Assembly: GCA_017617475.1 (NCBI GenBank)
Contig: JAFZWC010000003.1
Span: 1-34,140 of the forward strand
Direction of reading: 5' to 3'
DNA: 34,140 nucleotides
Source of the DNA: Bacteroidales bacterium
GTDB taxonomy: Bacteria > Bacteroidota > Bacteroidia > Bacteroidales > UBA932
The position numbers and the translations under genes were made by a program. Below the pieces are notes generated by a model. It was given only the letters and a program-made list of their open reading frames with translations. It searched no databases and was not told the DNA's origin. Shown one piece after another: positions 23,875-31,682 of this stretch (its first letter is position 1; each line of letters opens with the position of its first letter).

Positions 23875-24891
23875 ATGGGATTCCTCAATCAAGAATTGGC
23901 CATAGACCTGGGAACGGCTAATACCGTCATTTTCCAGAACGACCAGATAGCTCTGGACGAACCGTCCATAGTGGCCATAGACAACCAGACAGGGAAGTGC
24001 ATCGCCCTGGGCCAGAAGGCTAAACTGATGCACGAGAAAACCAACCCCGGCATCAAGACCGTGCGCCCGCTGAGGGATGGTGTAATTGCCGACTTCAACG
24101 CGGCCGAGATGATGATCCGTGGCTTCATCAAGCAGGTGAACGCCCGTCATCGCAGCCTGTTCGCCCCCAACCTCAAGCTGGTGGTGGGCATCCCTTCCGG
24201 TTCCACCGAGGTGGAAATCCGCGCCGTCCGTGACTCCTCGGAGCACGCCGGAGGCCGTGACGTATACCTCATCTACGAGCCCATGGCCGCAGCCCTGGGT
24301 ATCGGCCTGGACGTGGAAGCCCCCAAGGGCAACATGGTGGTAGATATCGGCGGCGGTACCACCGAGATTGCCGTCATTTCCCTGGGCGGTATCGTCCAGC
24401 AGGAATCCATCCGCGTAGCCGGTGACGTCTTTACCGCAGACATCCAGAACTACCTGCGCCAGCAGCACGTAATCAAAGTGGGTGAAACCACGGCCGAAAA
24501 AATCAAGATTGCCGTTGGCTCCGTCATCTCCCAGCTGGACGAGGAACCCGAACCGTTCCTGGTACGCGGTCCCAACCTCATGACCGGCCACCCGGTAGAG
24601 GCCCTCATCCCCTATCAGGAGATTGCCCATTGCCTGGACAAGTCCATCGCCCGTCTGGAAGCCTCCATCCAGCAGGTGCTGGAGCAGACTCCCCCGGAAC
24701 TCTACTCCGACATCGTGGAAAACGGTATTTTCCTCAGCGGCGGCGGCGCCCTGCTCCGCGGTTTGGACAAACGCCTCTCCGAGAAAGTCAACATTCCGTT
24801 CTATGTGGCCGAAGACCCGCTGCGCGCCGTAGCCCGCGGCACCTGCATCGCCCTCAAGAACACCGACAATTACTCTTTCCTCATCCGATAA
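23875..24891 (+). CDS. mreB: rod shape-determining actin homologue MreB
   Basis: Bacterial actin that guides the cell-wall elongation machinery under the inner membrane. 338 residues starting at MGFLNQELAIDLGTANT; an in-frame TTG at 23839 is rejected. Phosphate 1 motif DLGTANT (about 10-16), phosphate 2 VVDIGGGTTEIAV, and the adenosine motif LSGGGALLRGL are present. It is the first gene of mreBCD-mrdA-rodA and is followed by mreC after 3 bases. Confidence 0.97.
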   Translation: MGFLNQELAIDLGTANTVIFQNDQIALDEPSIVAIDNQTGKCIALGQKAKLMHEKTNPGIKTVRPLRDGVIADFNAAEMMIRGFIKQVNARHRSLFAPNLKLVVGIPSGSTEVEIRAVRDSSEHAGGRDVYLIYEPMAAALGIGLDVEAPKGNMVVDIGGGTTEIAVISLGGIVQQESIRVAGDVFTADIQNYLRQQHVIKVGETTAEKIKIAVGSVISQLDEEPEPFLVRGPNLMTGHPVEALIPYQEIAHCLDKSIARLEASIQQVLEQTPPELYSDIVENGIFLSGGGALLRGLDKRLSEKVNIPFYVAEDPLRAVARGTCIALKNTDNYSFLIR

Positions 24892-24894
24892 GCC

Positions 24895-25704
24895 ATGAGG
24901 GGGCGGGGTATCCTGCACAGAATTATCAACCTGGTGATCTTCATAGTCCTGGAGATCGCCATGTTGCATTTAGTCACCAACAATGCCGATTTGCAGCGCA
25001 TCTGGGTGGCACGCGGGAGCCATGCCTTCATGGGCACCGTATGGGGTGCTTCGGAAAGCGTAAGAAACTATTTTACCCTGTCGGCCGAGAATAAGAAACT
25101 GGCCCAGGAGAACGACAAACTGCAGCAGCAGCTGGCCCGGGCCCAGCACAGGCTCAGGCAGGCACGCATCGACACCACGGAAACGGACCGGCATCCTGGG
25201 TATACCCTCACCCCGGCCGAAGTGGTGAAGATAAGCCGCAACAAGCAGCACAACTACCTCATCCTGAACCGGGGATACGAAGACGGCATCCAGGAGAAAT
25301 CCGGCATTGTGACCCCCCACGGCGTGGTGGGCATCATTGACGCCGTGAGCGAGCACCACGCCTTCGCCCTGTCTCTCCAGAACCACGACATCTCCATCAG
25401 CGCCCGCATAGGGGAAGAGGGCGGCAGCGGTATCCTGGTATGGGACGGCATCCACTCCAACGGAGCCCTCCTTAAGGAAATTCCCCTCCAGTACCACTAC
25501 CAGCCCGGCGACACCGTATTCACCAGCGGCCACTCCCTCCTGTTCCCTCCGGACATTCCGCTGGGCGTAGCCGGAGATTCCCGCGTAATCAACGGTGCCA
25601 CCAATGAGATTTCGGTAACCCTGTTCCAGGATTTCAGTTCCGTGCGCTACGTCACCGTGGTGCACAACGATTCGTTTGACGAGATAGAAGGATTCAAGGA
25701 ATGA
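24895..25704 (+). CDS. mreC: rod shape-determining protein MreC
   Basis: Bitopic inner-membrane protein linking MreB to periplasmic PBP2. 269 residues: an N-terminal membrane helix at about 10-30, a coiled coil at about 62-105 (AENKKLAQENDKLQQQLARA), then the beta-barrel domain with the family motif SGIVTPHGVVGIID near 133-146. It overlaps mreD by ATGA. Confidence 0.95.
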   Translation: MRGRGILHRIINLVIFIVLEIAMLHLVTNNADLQRIWVARGSHAFMGTVWGASESVRNYFTLSAENKKLAQENDKLQQQLARAQHRLRQARIDTTETDRHPGYTLTPAEVVKISRNKQHNYLILNRGYEDGIQEKSGIVTPHGVVGIIDAVSEHHAFALSLQNHDISISARIGEEGGSGILVWDGIHSNGALLKEIPLQYHYQPGDTVFTSGHSLLFPPDIPLGVAGDSRVINGATNEISVTLFQDFSSVRYVTVVHNDSFDEIEGFKE

Positions 25705-26210
25705 AACGAGGCTTCTGGATAGCGTACGTCCTGTTGCTGGTGGCTCAGTTGCTGCTCAGCAATTACTTCCACGTGACGCCCTACATCTTCCTCACCATCC
25801 TTCCGGTGATGGTCCTGTGCATTCCCATCCGCACGGGCACGGCGGGCGCCATGCTCATCGCCTGCGCCACCGGCCTCGTCGTCGATTTCCTGTCGGAAGG
25901 GGTTATCGGCCTCAACGCCCTGGCCCTCATTCCGGTGGCCTACGCCCGCAACGGTATCATCGGCCTTATCTTCGGCCCCGAACTTTTTGCCCGCAAGGAA
26001 GACTTTTCCGTGGGGCGCTGCGGTTTTGGCAAAGTGGCCGTAGCCTTGTTCCTGGCCCTGCTTATCTTCCTCACCATTTACATCTGGGCCGATGGCGCCG
26101 GCACCCGTCCCCTGTGGTTCAACGGCTTGCGCCTGGCCGCATCCACTGGGGCCAGTTTCCTGGTTTCCCTGCTCACGCTGGGAGTATTAGCCCCGGATCC
26201 CCGTAAATGA
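25701..26210 (+). CDS. mreD: rod shape-determining protein MreD
   Basis: 169-residue integral membrane component of the elongation complex. Five or six hydrophobic helices span nearly the whole chain, with the conserved central segment GLVVDFLSEGVIGLNAL. It overlaps both neighbours by 4 bases, a strong sign of translational coupling within the operon. Confidence 0.92.
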   Translation: MKRGFWIAYVLLLVAQLLLSNYFHVTPYIFLTILPVMVLCIPIRTGTAGAMLIACATGLVVDFLSEGVIGLNALALIPVAYARNGIIGLIFGPELFARKEDFSVGRCGFGKVAVALFLALLIFLTIYIWADGAGTRPLWFNGLRLAASTGASFLVSLLTLGVLAPDPRK

Positions 26211-28048
26211 GAAGCGACGGACGTCATATCCGCCTGCTCATAGGCCTGGGGGCGGCGGCGTTGCTGCTCCTGGGAAGAATTTTCACTCTCCAGATTGTTG
26301 ACGAAGGCTATAAGGAAGACGCCGACCGCAACGCCACCATCTACGAAACCATCTACCCCACCCGTGGCGTCATCTATGACCGCAACGGAGAAATCCTTGT
26401 GGGCAACAAGGTGGCCTATGACATTCTGGTGAACCCCCGTGAGGTGGAAGCATTTGACACCCTGGCCCTGGCCACCGTGCTGGATGTGGACACGGAATTC
26501 ATCCGCAACCGCCTGGCCGAATACAACCGCCGCCGCCGTACCATCGGCTTCCAGGCCGTCACCATGATCCGTAACCTCCCGGCCGAGACGTACATGCGCT
26601 TCGACGAAGTAAAATACAAGTTCCCCGGCTTCCGCGGCCAGGTGCGCAGCATACGCGATTATCCCGTGAACGCCGGCGGAAACCTGCTGGGCTATGTTTC
26701 CGAAGTGAATCAGGCCTATCTGGACAGCCATCCGGGCGAATACCGTAGCGGAGACTATGCCGGCATGACCGGTATTGAAGCCGCGCGCGAAAAGGAACTC
26801 CGCGGAGAAAAGGGTTACCACATTTACCTCCGCAACTCCCGCAACCAGATTGAACAGTCCTATAAAGACGGCGCCGAAGACAAGGAGGCCGTCCCGGGCC
26901 ACGATATTGTAACCACCATTGACGCCACGCTGCAGCAGTACGGACAGGAACTCATGCAGAACAAGGTGGGATCGCTGGTGGCCATAGAACCTTCCACTGG
27001 AGAAATCCTGGCACTGGTTTCCTCTCCGGGTATCGATGTCTCCATGCTGGCCGACATCGGAAAACACTGGAACGAGATTTCCTCCGACCCTTACAAGCCC
27101 ATGTATAACCGCGCCGTGCAGGCTTCTTATCCTCCCGGCTCTGTGTTCAAGCTGGTGAACGGCCTTATCGGCCTTCAGGACGGAGTACTCAGGCCGGAGA
27201 TGATGTATTCCTGCAACCGCGGCTACACCTATGCCGCCGGTCACAAACTGGGCTGCCACGGGCACAAGAGCCCGCTCAACATGGAAGAGAGCATCATGAT
27301 GAGCTGTAACGCCTACTACTGTTACGTGCTCAAGAACATCCTGGACAACCGCAAGTTCGGCAACGTGGCCGAAGGAATGGACCACTGGCACGAGATGGTG
27401 GAGAGCTTCGGCTTCGGCCGCAAGCTGGGCAGCGATTTCCCCGCCGAACTGGCCGGCGGCATCCCTTCTTCCAAGACTTACAACCGCACTTATGGAAAGG
27501 GCTCTTGGAACTCCACCACGGTCATTTCCCTTGCCATCGGCCAGGGTGAGATTCTGGCTACCCCCATGCACCTGGCCAATCTGTGCGCCACCATCGCCAA
27601 CCGCGGCTATTACTACATTCCGCACATCATCAAGGCTTCCGAGGGCGTGGAGATTGACAAGCGCTTCACCGAGAAGCAGTACACCAAGGTAGATACCGTT
27701 CACTTCACCAAGGTCATCAAGGGTATGTGGCGGGCCGTGAACTCCGGTGCCGGCATGGGCGGAACGGCCTGGATCGCCCACGTAGATTCCCTGAACATCT
27801 GCGGAAAGACGGGAACCGCCCAGAACCCCCGTGGGGCCGATAATTCTGTGTTTATCTGCTTCGCACCCATGGACAATCCCAAGATTGCCGTGGCCTGCTA
27901 TGTGGAAAACGGCGGTTTCGGCGCCACATATGCCGCCCCCATGGCTTCGCTGATGGTGGAGAAGTACCTCAAGGGGGAAGTGAAGCGCCTGCCCCTGGAG
28001 CAGCGCATGAAAGAAGCCAACCTGATGTCCCGAGTGAAGCATGATTGA
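26207..28048 (+). CDS. mrdA: penicillin-binding protein 2 (monofunctional transpeptidase)
   Basis: Class B PBP of the Rod complex, cross-linking peptidoglycan during elongation. 613 residues: membrane helix at about 8-30, the PBP dimerisation (pedestal) domain at 45-230 starting with PTRGVIYDRNGE, then the transpeptidase. Catalytic motifs are Ser312-Lys315 (GSVFK), Ser366-x-Asn368 (SCN) and Lys534-Thr-Gly (KTGTAQNPRG). It overlaps mreD by 4 bases and rodA by 8 bases. Confidence 0.96.
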   Translation: MRSDGRHIRLLIGLGAAALLLLGRIFTLQIVDEGYKEDADRNATIYETIYPTRGVIYDRNGEILVGNKVAYDILVNPREVEAFDTLALATVLDVDTEFIRNRLAEYNRRRRTIGFQAVTMIRNLPAETYMRFDEVKYKFPGFRGQVRSIRDYPVNAGGNLLGYVSEVNQAYLDSHPGEYRSGDYAGMTGIEAAREKELRGEKGYHIYLRNSRNQIEQSYKDGAEDKEAVPGHDIVTTIDATLQQYGQELMQNKVGSLVAIEPSTGEILALVSSPGIDVSMLADIGKHWNEISSDPYKPMYNRAVQASYPPGSVFKLVNGLIGLQDGVLRPEMMYSCNRGYTYAAGHKLGCHGHKSPLNMEESIMMSCNAYYCYVLKNILDNRKFGNVAEGMDHWHEMVESFGFGRKLGSDFPAELAGGIPSSKTYNRTYGKGSWNSTTVISLAIGQGEILATPMHLANLCATIANRGYYYIPHIIKASEGVEIDKRFTEKQYTKVDTVHFTKVIKGMWRAVNSGAGMGGTAWIAHVDSLNICGKTGTAQNPRGADNSVFICFAPMDNPKIAVACYVENGGFGATYAAPMASLMVEKYLKGEVKRLPLEQRMKEANLMSRVKHD

Positions 28049-29564
28049 GCAGCACACACATAAAAGGCAGTCCATTGACTGGGCCATGATAGGTGTGTAT
28101 CTGGCTCTGGTGCTCATCGGCTGGCTCAATATCTATGCGTCGGTACACTCTTCGGAACCGGCTTCCATGCTGGCATGGTCCTCCCGGGCCGGTAAGCAGT
28201 TCGTATGGATTCTCACTTCCCTGGGGCTGGCGGCCATTATCCTGTTCCTGCTGCCGCCCCGTTTGTGGGAGGGGATTTGTATCCCCTTATACATCCTGGT
28301 GGTTCTCCTGCTAATAGTCGTTATCTTCGTTTCCAGTGACGTGAAGGGCTCGCATTCCTGGTTCGACCTGGGGCCCATCCGCTTCCAACCGGCAGAGATT
28401 TCAAAGATAACCACCTCGCTGCTGCTGTCTTTCGTCATGAGCCAGCAGAACTTCCGCCTGTCCAAGTTCAAGGACTTCCTGCTGGCGGCCGCCGTCATCC
28501 TGTTCCCCATGCTCATCATTGTGGCGGAGAGTGAGACGGGCAGCGCCCTGGTGTATACGGGCTTTATCTTCGTGCTTTACCGCGAAGGCTTTTCCGGCTG
28601 GTGGCTGGGGCTTATCGGCCTTGTGATTGCCCTCTTCATTGCCACCCTTACCGCCAGTTCTTATTGGGCCGTAGTGGGCCTCATCGCCGTTCTGGTGCCT
28701 TTCTGCGTGCTCACCGGCAACAGCGCCCACCCCTGGCGCCGCCTTCTGGTGGGCGGCCTGTTCGTGCTCCTGATGGCCTTCCTGCCCGGGATCCTGAACT
28801 GGGCCTGCGGCCTGGTGGAAGGCCAGATTGACTACATGAACCATCGTATCTGGGTGCCTCAGGCGCATGAATCGGCCCGGTATTTCTGGAGTTTCCTGCC
28901 GGAGGTGAAGCCCATTTATGTATTGCTGGCCCTGTCGGTGGGCGCAACTCCTTTCCTGCTGCATCACGCCTACTGGGAGAGAGACCGGGCGCTGGCCGTA
29001 GCGGTGGGAGCCTTCCTGCTGGGCGTGGCGCTCATCTTCTCTACGGACTATATCTTTGAAAACGTGCTGCAACCGCACCAGCAAAGCCGTATCGAGGTGC
29101 TGCTGGGCATGAAGGAAGACCTGGCCGGCGTGGGATACAACGTACACCAGTCCAAGATCGCCATCGGCTCCGGCGGTCTGCTGGGAAAGGGTTTCCTTCA
29201 GGGGACGCAGACCACCTTCGGCTTTGTGCCGGAACAGACCACGGACTTTATCTTCTGCACCGTGGGTGAGGAATGGGGCTTCCTGGGTTGCCTGGTGGTC
29301 ATTGCCCTGTACACCTTCCTCATCGCCAGGCTTGTTCTGGATGCCGAGAGCTGCCGCGGCAACTTTACCCGCATATACGGTTACTGCGTAGCCTCCTGCA
29401 TTTTCATGCACCTGTTCATCAACGTGGGCATGACGGTAGGCCTGATGCCCGTCATCGGCATTCCCCTGCCCCTGCTTTCCTACGGCGGTTCGTCGCTCTG
29501 GGCCTTTACCATCCTCATCTTTATCTTCCTTGCCCTCTACCGCAATGAAAAGAAGTATTTTTAG
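28041..29564 (+). CDS. rodA: SEDS peptidoglycan glycosyltransferase RodA
   Basis: Polytopic SEDS protein that polymerises lipid II as the partner of PBP2. 507 residues, longer than many RodA proteins because of an insertion around residues 235-340 between the central helices. Around ten hydrophobic helices are visible. Family motifs include SWFDLGPIRFQPAEISK (about 111-127), AIGSGGLLGKGFLQGTQ, TDFIFCTVGEEWGFLG and the terminal PLPLLSYGGSS. The start overlaps mrdA and the end overlaps the following lipoprotein gene by 20 bases. Confidence 0.95.
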   Translation: MIEQHTHKRQSIDWAMIGVYLALVLIGWLNIYASVHSSEPASMLAWSSRAGKQFVWILTSLGLAAIILFLLPPRLWEGICIPLYILVVLLLIVVIFVSSDVKGSHSWFDLGPIRFQPAEISKITTSLLLSFVMSQQNFRLSKFKDFLLAAAVILFPMLIIVAESETGSALVYTGFIFVLYREGFSGWWLGLIGLVIALFIATLTASSYWAVVGLIAVLVPFCVLTGNSAHPWRRLLVGGLFVLLMAFLPGILNWACGLVEGQIDYMNHRIWVPQAHESARYFWSFLPEVKPIYVLLALSVGATPFLLHHAYWERDRALAVAVGAFLLGVALIFSTDYIFENVLQPHQQSRIEVLLGMKEDLAGVGYNVHQSKIAIGSGGLLGKGFLQGTQTTFGFVPEQTTDFIFCTVGEEWGFLGCLVVIALYTFLIARLVLDAESCRGNFTRIYGYCVASCIFMHLFINVGMTVGLMPVIGIPLPLLSYGGSSLWAFTILIFIFLALYRNEKKYF

Positions 29565-30957
29565 CCTGCTTTGCGTAGTGCTTCTGGCATCGGCCTGCAA
29601 TAAAATGCAGGGTGATGAAAAAGATATCCTCGCCTATTACTCCAATATCTTCGCCCACAGCATGATGGACACGTACTACCTATGGAGGGACGAGCCGGAG
29701 ATTGCCCGCGAGATAGACAATTGGAAGTATACCGGAGACGCCATTCAGAAGGTGGCATCCTGCCTGCACGAGGCCGATAAATGGACCTGGCTCTACGACA
29801 ATTACGCTCCTGTTGAACAAGCCATCACAGGAAGCGGGAAGACTTTCGGACTCGATTACATGGCCTACTATGCCAATCCACAGAAAACGGAGGTAAAAGC
29901 TGTTGTGTGCTACACCTATGCCGATTCCCCCGCCCGCAAGGCCGGCCTCGAAAGGGGCGATGAGATTCTCACCATAGACGGGGAAATCCTAACCCCGGCC
30001 AATTACGCCGGCCATTTCAGCAAGTTCTATTATAACAGCTCCATCCAACTGGGGTTGTCCGATGGACGCACTATCCGGATGGAGGCCGCCGAAATGTATG
30101 AGAATCCCGTACACACCGTTTCTACCTTCGAGCGTAACGGCGTCAAATACGGCTACTTGCACTTCACCAAGTTCACCCTAGATGCCTGCAAGGATCTGGA
30201 ATCGGCCTTCGCACAGTTCAAGGCCGAAGGGATTCAGGAACTGGTGCTGGACCTCCGCTACAATGGCGGCGGCTATTTAACAACCTCAACGGCCCTGGCA
30301 TCTATGATTGCCCCGCCGTCCGCTGTTTCGCAGGAAAAGGTCTTTAACAAGGATGTTTACAACAAAAACCTTACGGAGAGTCTGGAGGGAGAAGTAGAAG
30401 TCCGCTTCGCCCCGGAAATCACCTACACTTCCGACGTCACCCATCAGAAAGTAACGGTAAAGCCGCTGGATGTCAATCCCGGAATCAAACACCTGTGGGT
30501 GCTGGTCACCTACGATTCCGCATCGGCCTCTGAAGCCATTATCTGCGGCCTCAAGCCTTATATGGATGTAACGGTGGTGGGCGAAAAGACGTACGGTAAG
30601 TTTTGCGGCGGCGCCGCCGTCAGTGGCCCGGAATGGTTCAGCCTCATGGAAAAGTATAATGGCTTTGACTCCTCCTTTGACTACGACGAGGCCCGGGAAA
30701 CCCTGGAGAACTGGGGCATCTATGTCATCCACTCCCGCTACGCCGACTGCAACGGAGAGACTCTGAGCATGCCCGACGGCATCACCCCCGACATCGCCGG
30801 CAGCGACGATCTTTTCGACGGCTACCAGCTGGGAGACCCTTCAGAAACCTTGCTGGCCACCGCCCTGGGCGCCGTAAAATCGGCCCCCGCCACCCCCACG
30901 CAGGTGCCCTTGGAAACTCCCTACCGCCGCCCCGGCTTCGGTATTTTGCTCCATTAG
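29545..30957 (+). CDS. S41 family (C-terminal processing) peptidase lipoprotein with PDZ domain
   Basis: 470 residues from ATG at 29545, inside the rodA 3' end. The signal MKRSIFSLLCVVLLASAC gives lipid-modified Cys18. A PDZ-like segment is at about 115-180 (DSPARKAGLERGDEILTIDG). The S41 core follows: LVLDLRYNGGG (233-243), the nucleophile region TYDSASASEA with Ser327 or Ser329, and the lysine in GEKTYGK (Lys352). It probably cleaves peptides or trims proteins at the cell envelope. The 20-base overlap with rodA places it in the elongation operon. This S41 lipoprotein type is common in Bacteroidales but no target is established here. Confidence 0.9.
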   Translation: MKRSIFSLLCVVLLASACNKMQGDEKDILAYYSNIFAHSMMDTYYLWRDEPEIAREIDNWKYTGDAIQKVASCLHEADKWTWLYDNYAPVEQAITGSGKTFGLDYMAYYANPQKTEVKAVVCYTYADSPARKAGLERGDEILTIDGEILTPANYAGHFSKFYYNSSIQLGLSDGRTIRMEAAEMYENPVHTVSTFERNGVKYGYLHFTKFTLDACKDLESAFAQFKAEGIQELVLDLRYNGGGYLTTSTALASMIAPPSAVSQEKVFNKDVYNKNLTESLEGEVEVRFAPEITYTSDVTHQKVTVKPLDVNPGIKHLWVLVTYDSASASEAIICGLKPYMDVTVVGEKTYGKFCGGAAVSGPEWFSLMEKYNGFDSSFDYDEARETLENWGIYVIHSRYADCNGETLSMPDGITPDIAGSDDLFDGYQLGDPSETLLATALGAVKSAPATPTQVPLETPYRRPGFGILLH

Positions 30958-30976
30958 AATTTTTTCCTTAACTTTG
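30946..30976 (+). promoter_or_regulatory. promoter of tRNA-Leu
   Basis: TTG at 30946-30948, exactly 20 bases, TAACTTTG at 30969-30976, 14 bases before the mature tRNA. The -33 element lies in the last codons of the S41 gene. Confidence 0.75.
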
Positions 30977-30990
30977 TGCCCCACTATCCT

Positions 30991-31075
30991 GCCTTGGTGG
31001 TGGAATGGTAGACACGAGGGACTTAAAATCCCTTGGCCCGAAACGGCCGTGCGGGTTCGATTCCCGCCCGAGGCA
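30991..31075 (+). tRNA. tRNA-Leu (anticodon UAA)
   Basis: Complete class II cloverleaf: acceptor arm GCCTTGG with CCGAGGC and discriminator A; anticodon stem AGGGA / TCCCT with loop CTTAAAA, anticodon TAA at 31024-31026; long variable arm GGCCCGAAACGGCC; T arm GCGGG-TTCGATT-CCCGC. CCA is only partly encoded (CA follows). It reads UUA and, with wobble, UUG leucine codons. The gene stands alone with its own promoter and terminator and marks the switch to AT-rich sequence. Confidence 0.97.
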
Positions 31076-31080
31076 CAGGA

Positions 31081-31114
31081 ATACGCTTTCTAGATATCTA
31101 GAAGGCGTATTTTT
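31081..31114 (+). terminator. terminator after tRNA-Leu
   Basis: Near-perfect palindrome ATACGCTTTCTAGAT / ATCTAGAAGGCGTAT (31081-31110) followed by TTTT, starting six bases after the tRNA. Confidence 0.85.
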
Positions 31115-31120
31115 CATTGC

Positions 31121-31142
31121 TTGGCAAACATTTGGCAAACAT
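31121..31142 (+). repeat. tandem 11-bp direct repeat TTGGCAAACAT x2
   Basis: Two exact abutting copies, 31121-31131 and 31132-31142, about 45 bases past the tRNA 3' end. Iterated short repeats beside a tRNA-end attachment site can be integrase arm-binding sites. An operator or chance are alternatives. The rest of 31143-31256 shows no gene I can support. Confidence 0.6.
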
Positions 31143-31256
31143 CTGCCGGATTATCTCCGAATAGAATGCCTCAATCCTTTTTCTGAGTAAACAGCCATTC
31201 TCGGAAAGCGTCTTGTCTTTCCCTGAAATTAGTTGACTCACAAACATGAGTTAACA

Positions 31257-31532
31257 ATGTTTATTTATCAAACCTCGTTAAGAGATCAGTATTACGAAAA
31301 GGCAGTTGATCTGTATTACAGAGAAGGCCTATCGGTAAGGCGGATTGCGAAAATTATTCCCGCCAGCAAAACCACAGTAATGAGATGGATTGCTAACTTT
31401 GCAGAAGACAATCCGCATAAAGCACCCATCATGAAGAAACGGTCTATAAAGCCGGCTTCTCAGATTGAGCAAGAACCCCGCACGGACCTTCCTGAAGATG
31501 TGAAAGCACTTCAGGAAGAAGTTCTTCTGTAG
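31257..31532 (+). pseudogene. truncated insertion-sequence helix-turn-helix protein (orfA-like)
   Basis: 91 residues from ATG at 31257 (a TTG at 31233 is possible). It begins YYEKAVDLYYREGLSVRRIAK then ASKTTVMRWIANF, a helix-turn-helix typical of the first ORF of IS3-like elements in Bacteroidales. Those proteins usually run on for about 30-40 more residues of coiled coil after the EDVKALQEEVL segment, followed by an integrase-core ORF. Here the frame stops at TAG right after that segment and no DDE ORF follows. I read it as the remnant of a decayed or interrupted element. Confidence 0.65.
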
Positions 31533-31569
31533 CCTTCCCTTAAAGTGTAGCCTTCCCTCTCGCGGCTAC
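31528..31569 (+). repeat. 13-bp direct repeat and short inverted repeat at the end of the IS remnant
   Basis: TGTAGCCTTCCCT occurs at 31528-31540 and again at 31546-31558. The second copy contains GTAGCC (31548-31553), which is complementary to GGCTAC at 31564-31569. The first copy covers the premature stop codon of the remnant. This may be a junction scar or an element end. Confidence 0.5.
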
Positions 31570-31651
31570 GTTTTCCCTGCTTTTCGTGGCCGCGGAGTTT
31601 TAACATTTTCCAGAGTTGTTCGTCTTTACTGTAGACATGTCGAAAAAAGAT

Positions 31652-31659
31652 TAAATTTG
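31652..31659 (+). promoter_or_regulatory. -7 element of the outer-membrane receptor gene
   Basis: TAAATTTG, 23 bases before the GTG start at 31683. A TTG at the proper distance is not present. Confidence 0.5.
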
Positions 31660-31682
31660 TGGAAATGTAACAGCATATTATA

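Noticed and set aside
23809..24969. 386-codon open frame on the minus strand
   Set aside because: Antisense shadow of mreB, whose motifs are complete.
26078..28129. 683-codon open frame on the minus strand
   Set aside because: Antisense of mrdA, which has all three PBP motifs; the composition is that of a shadow frame.
28401..29600. 399-codon open frame on the minus strand
   Set aside because: Antisense of rodA; rich in Gln, His and Glu, with no hydrophobic core and no domain.
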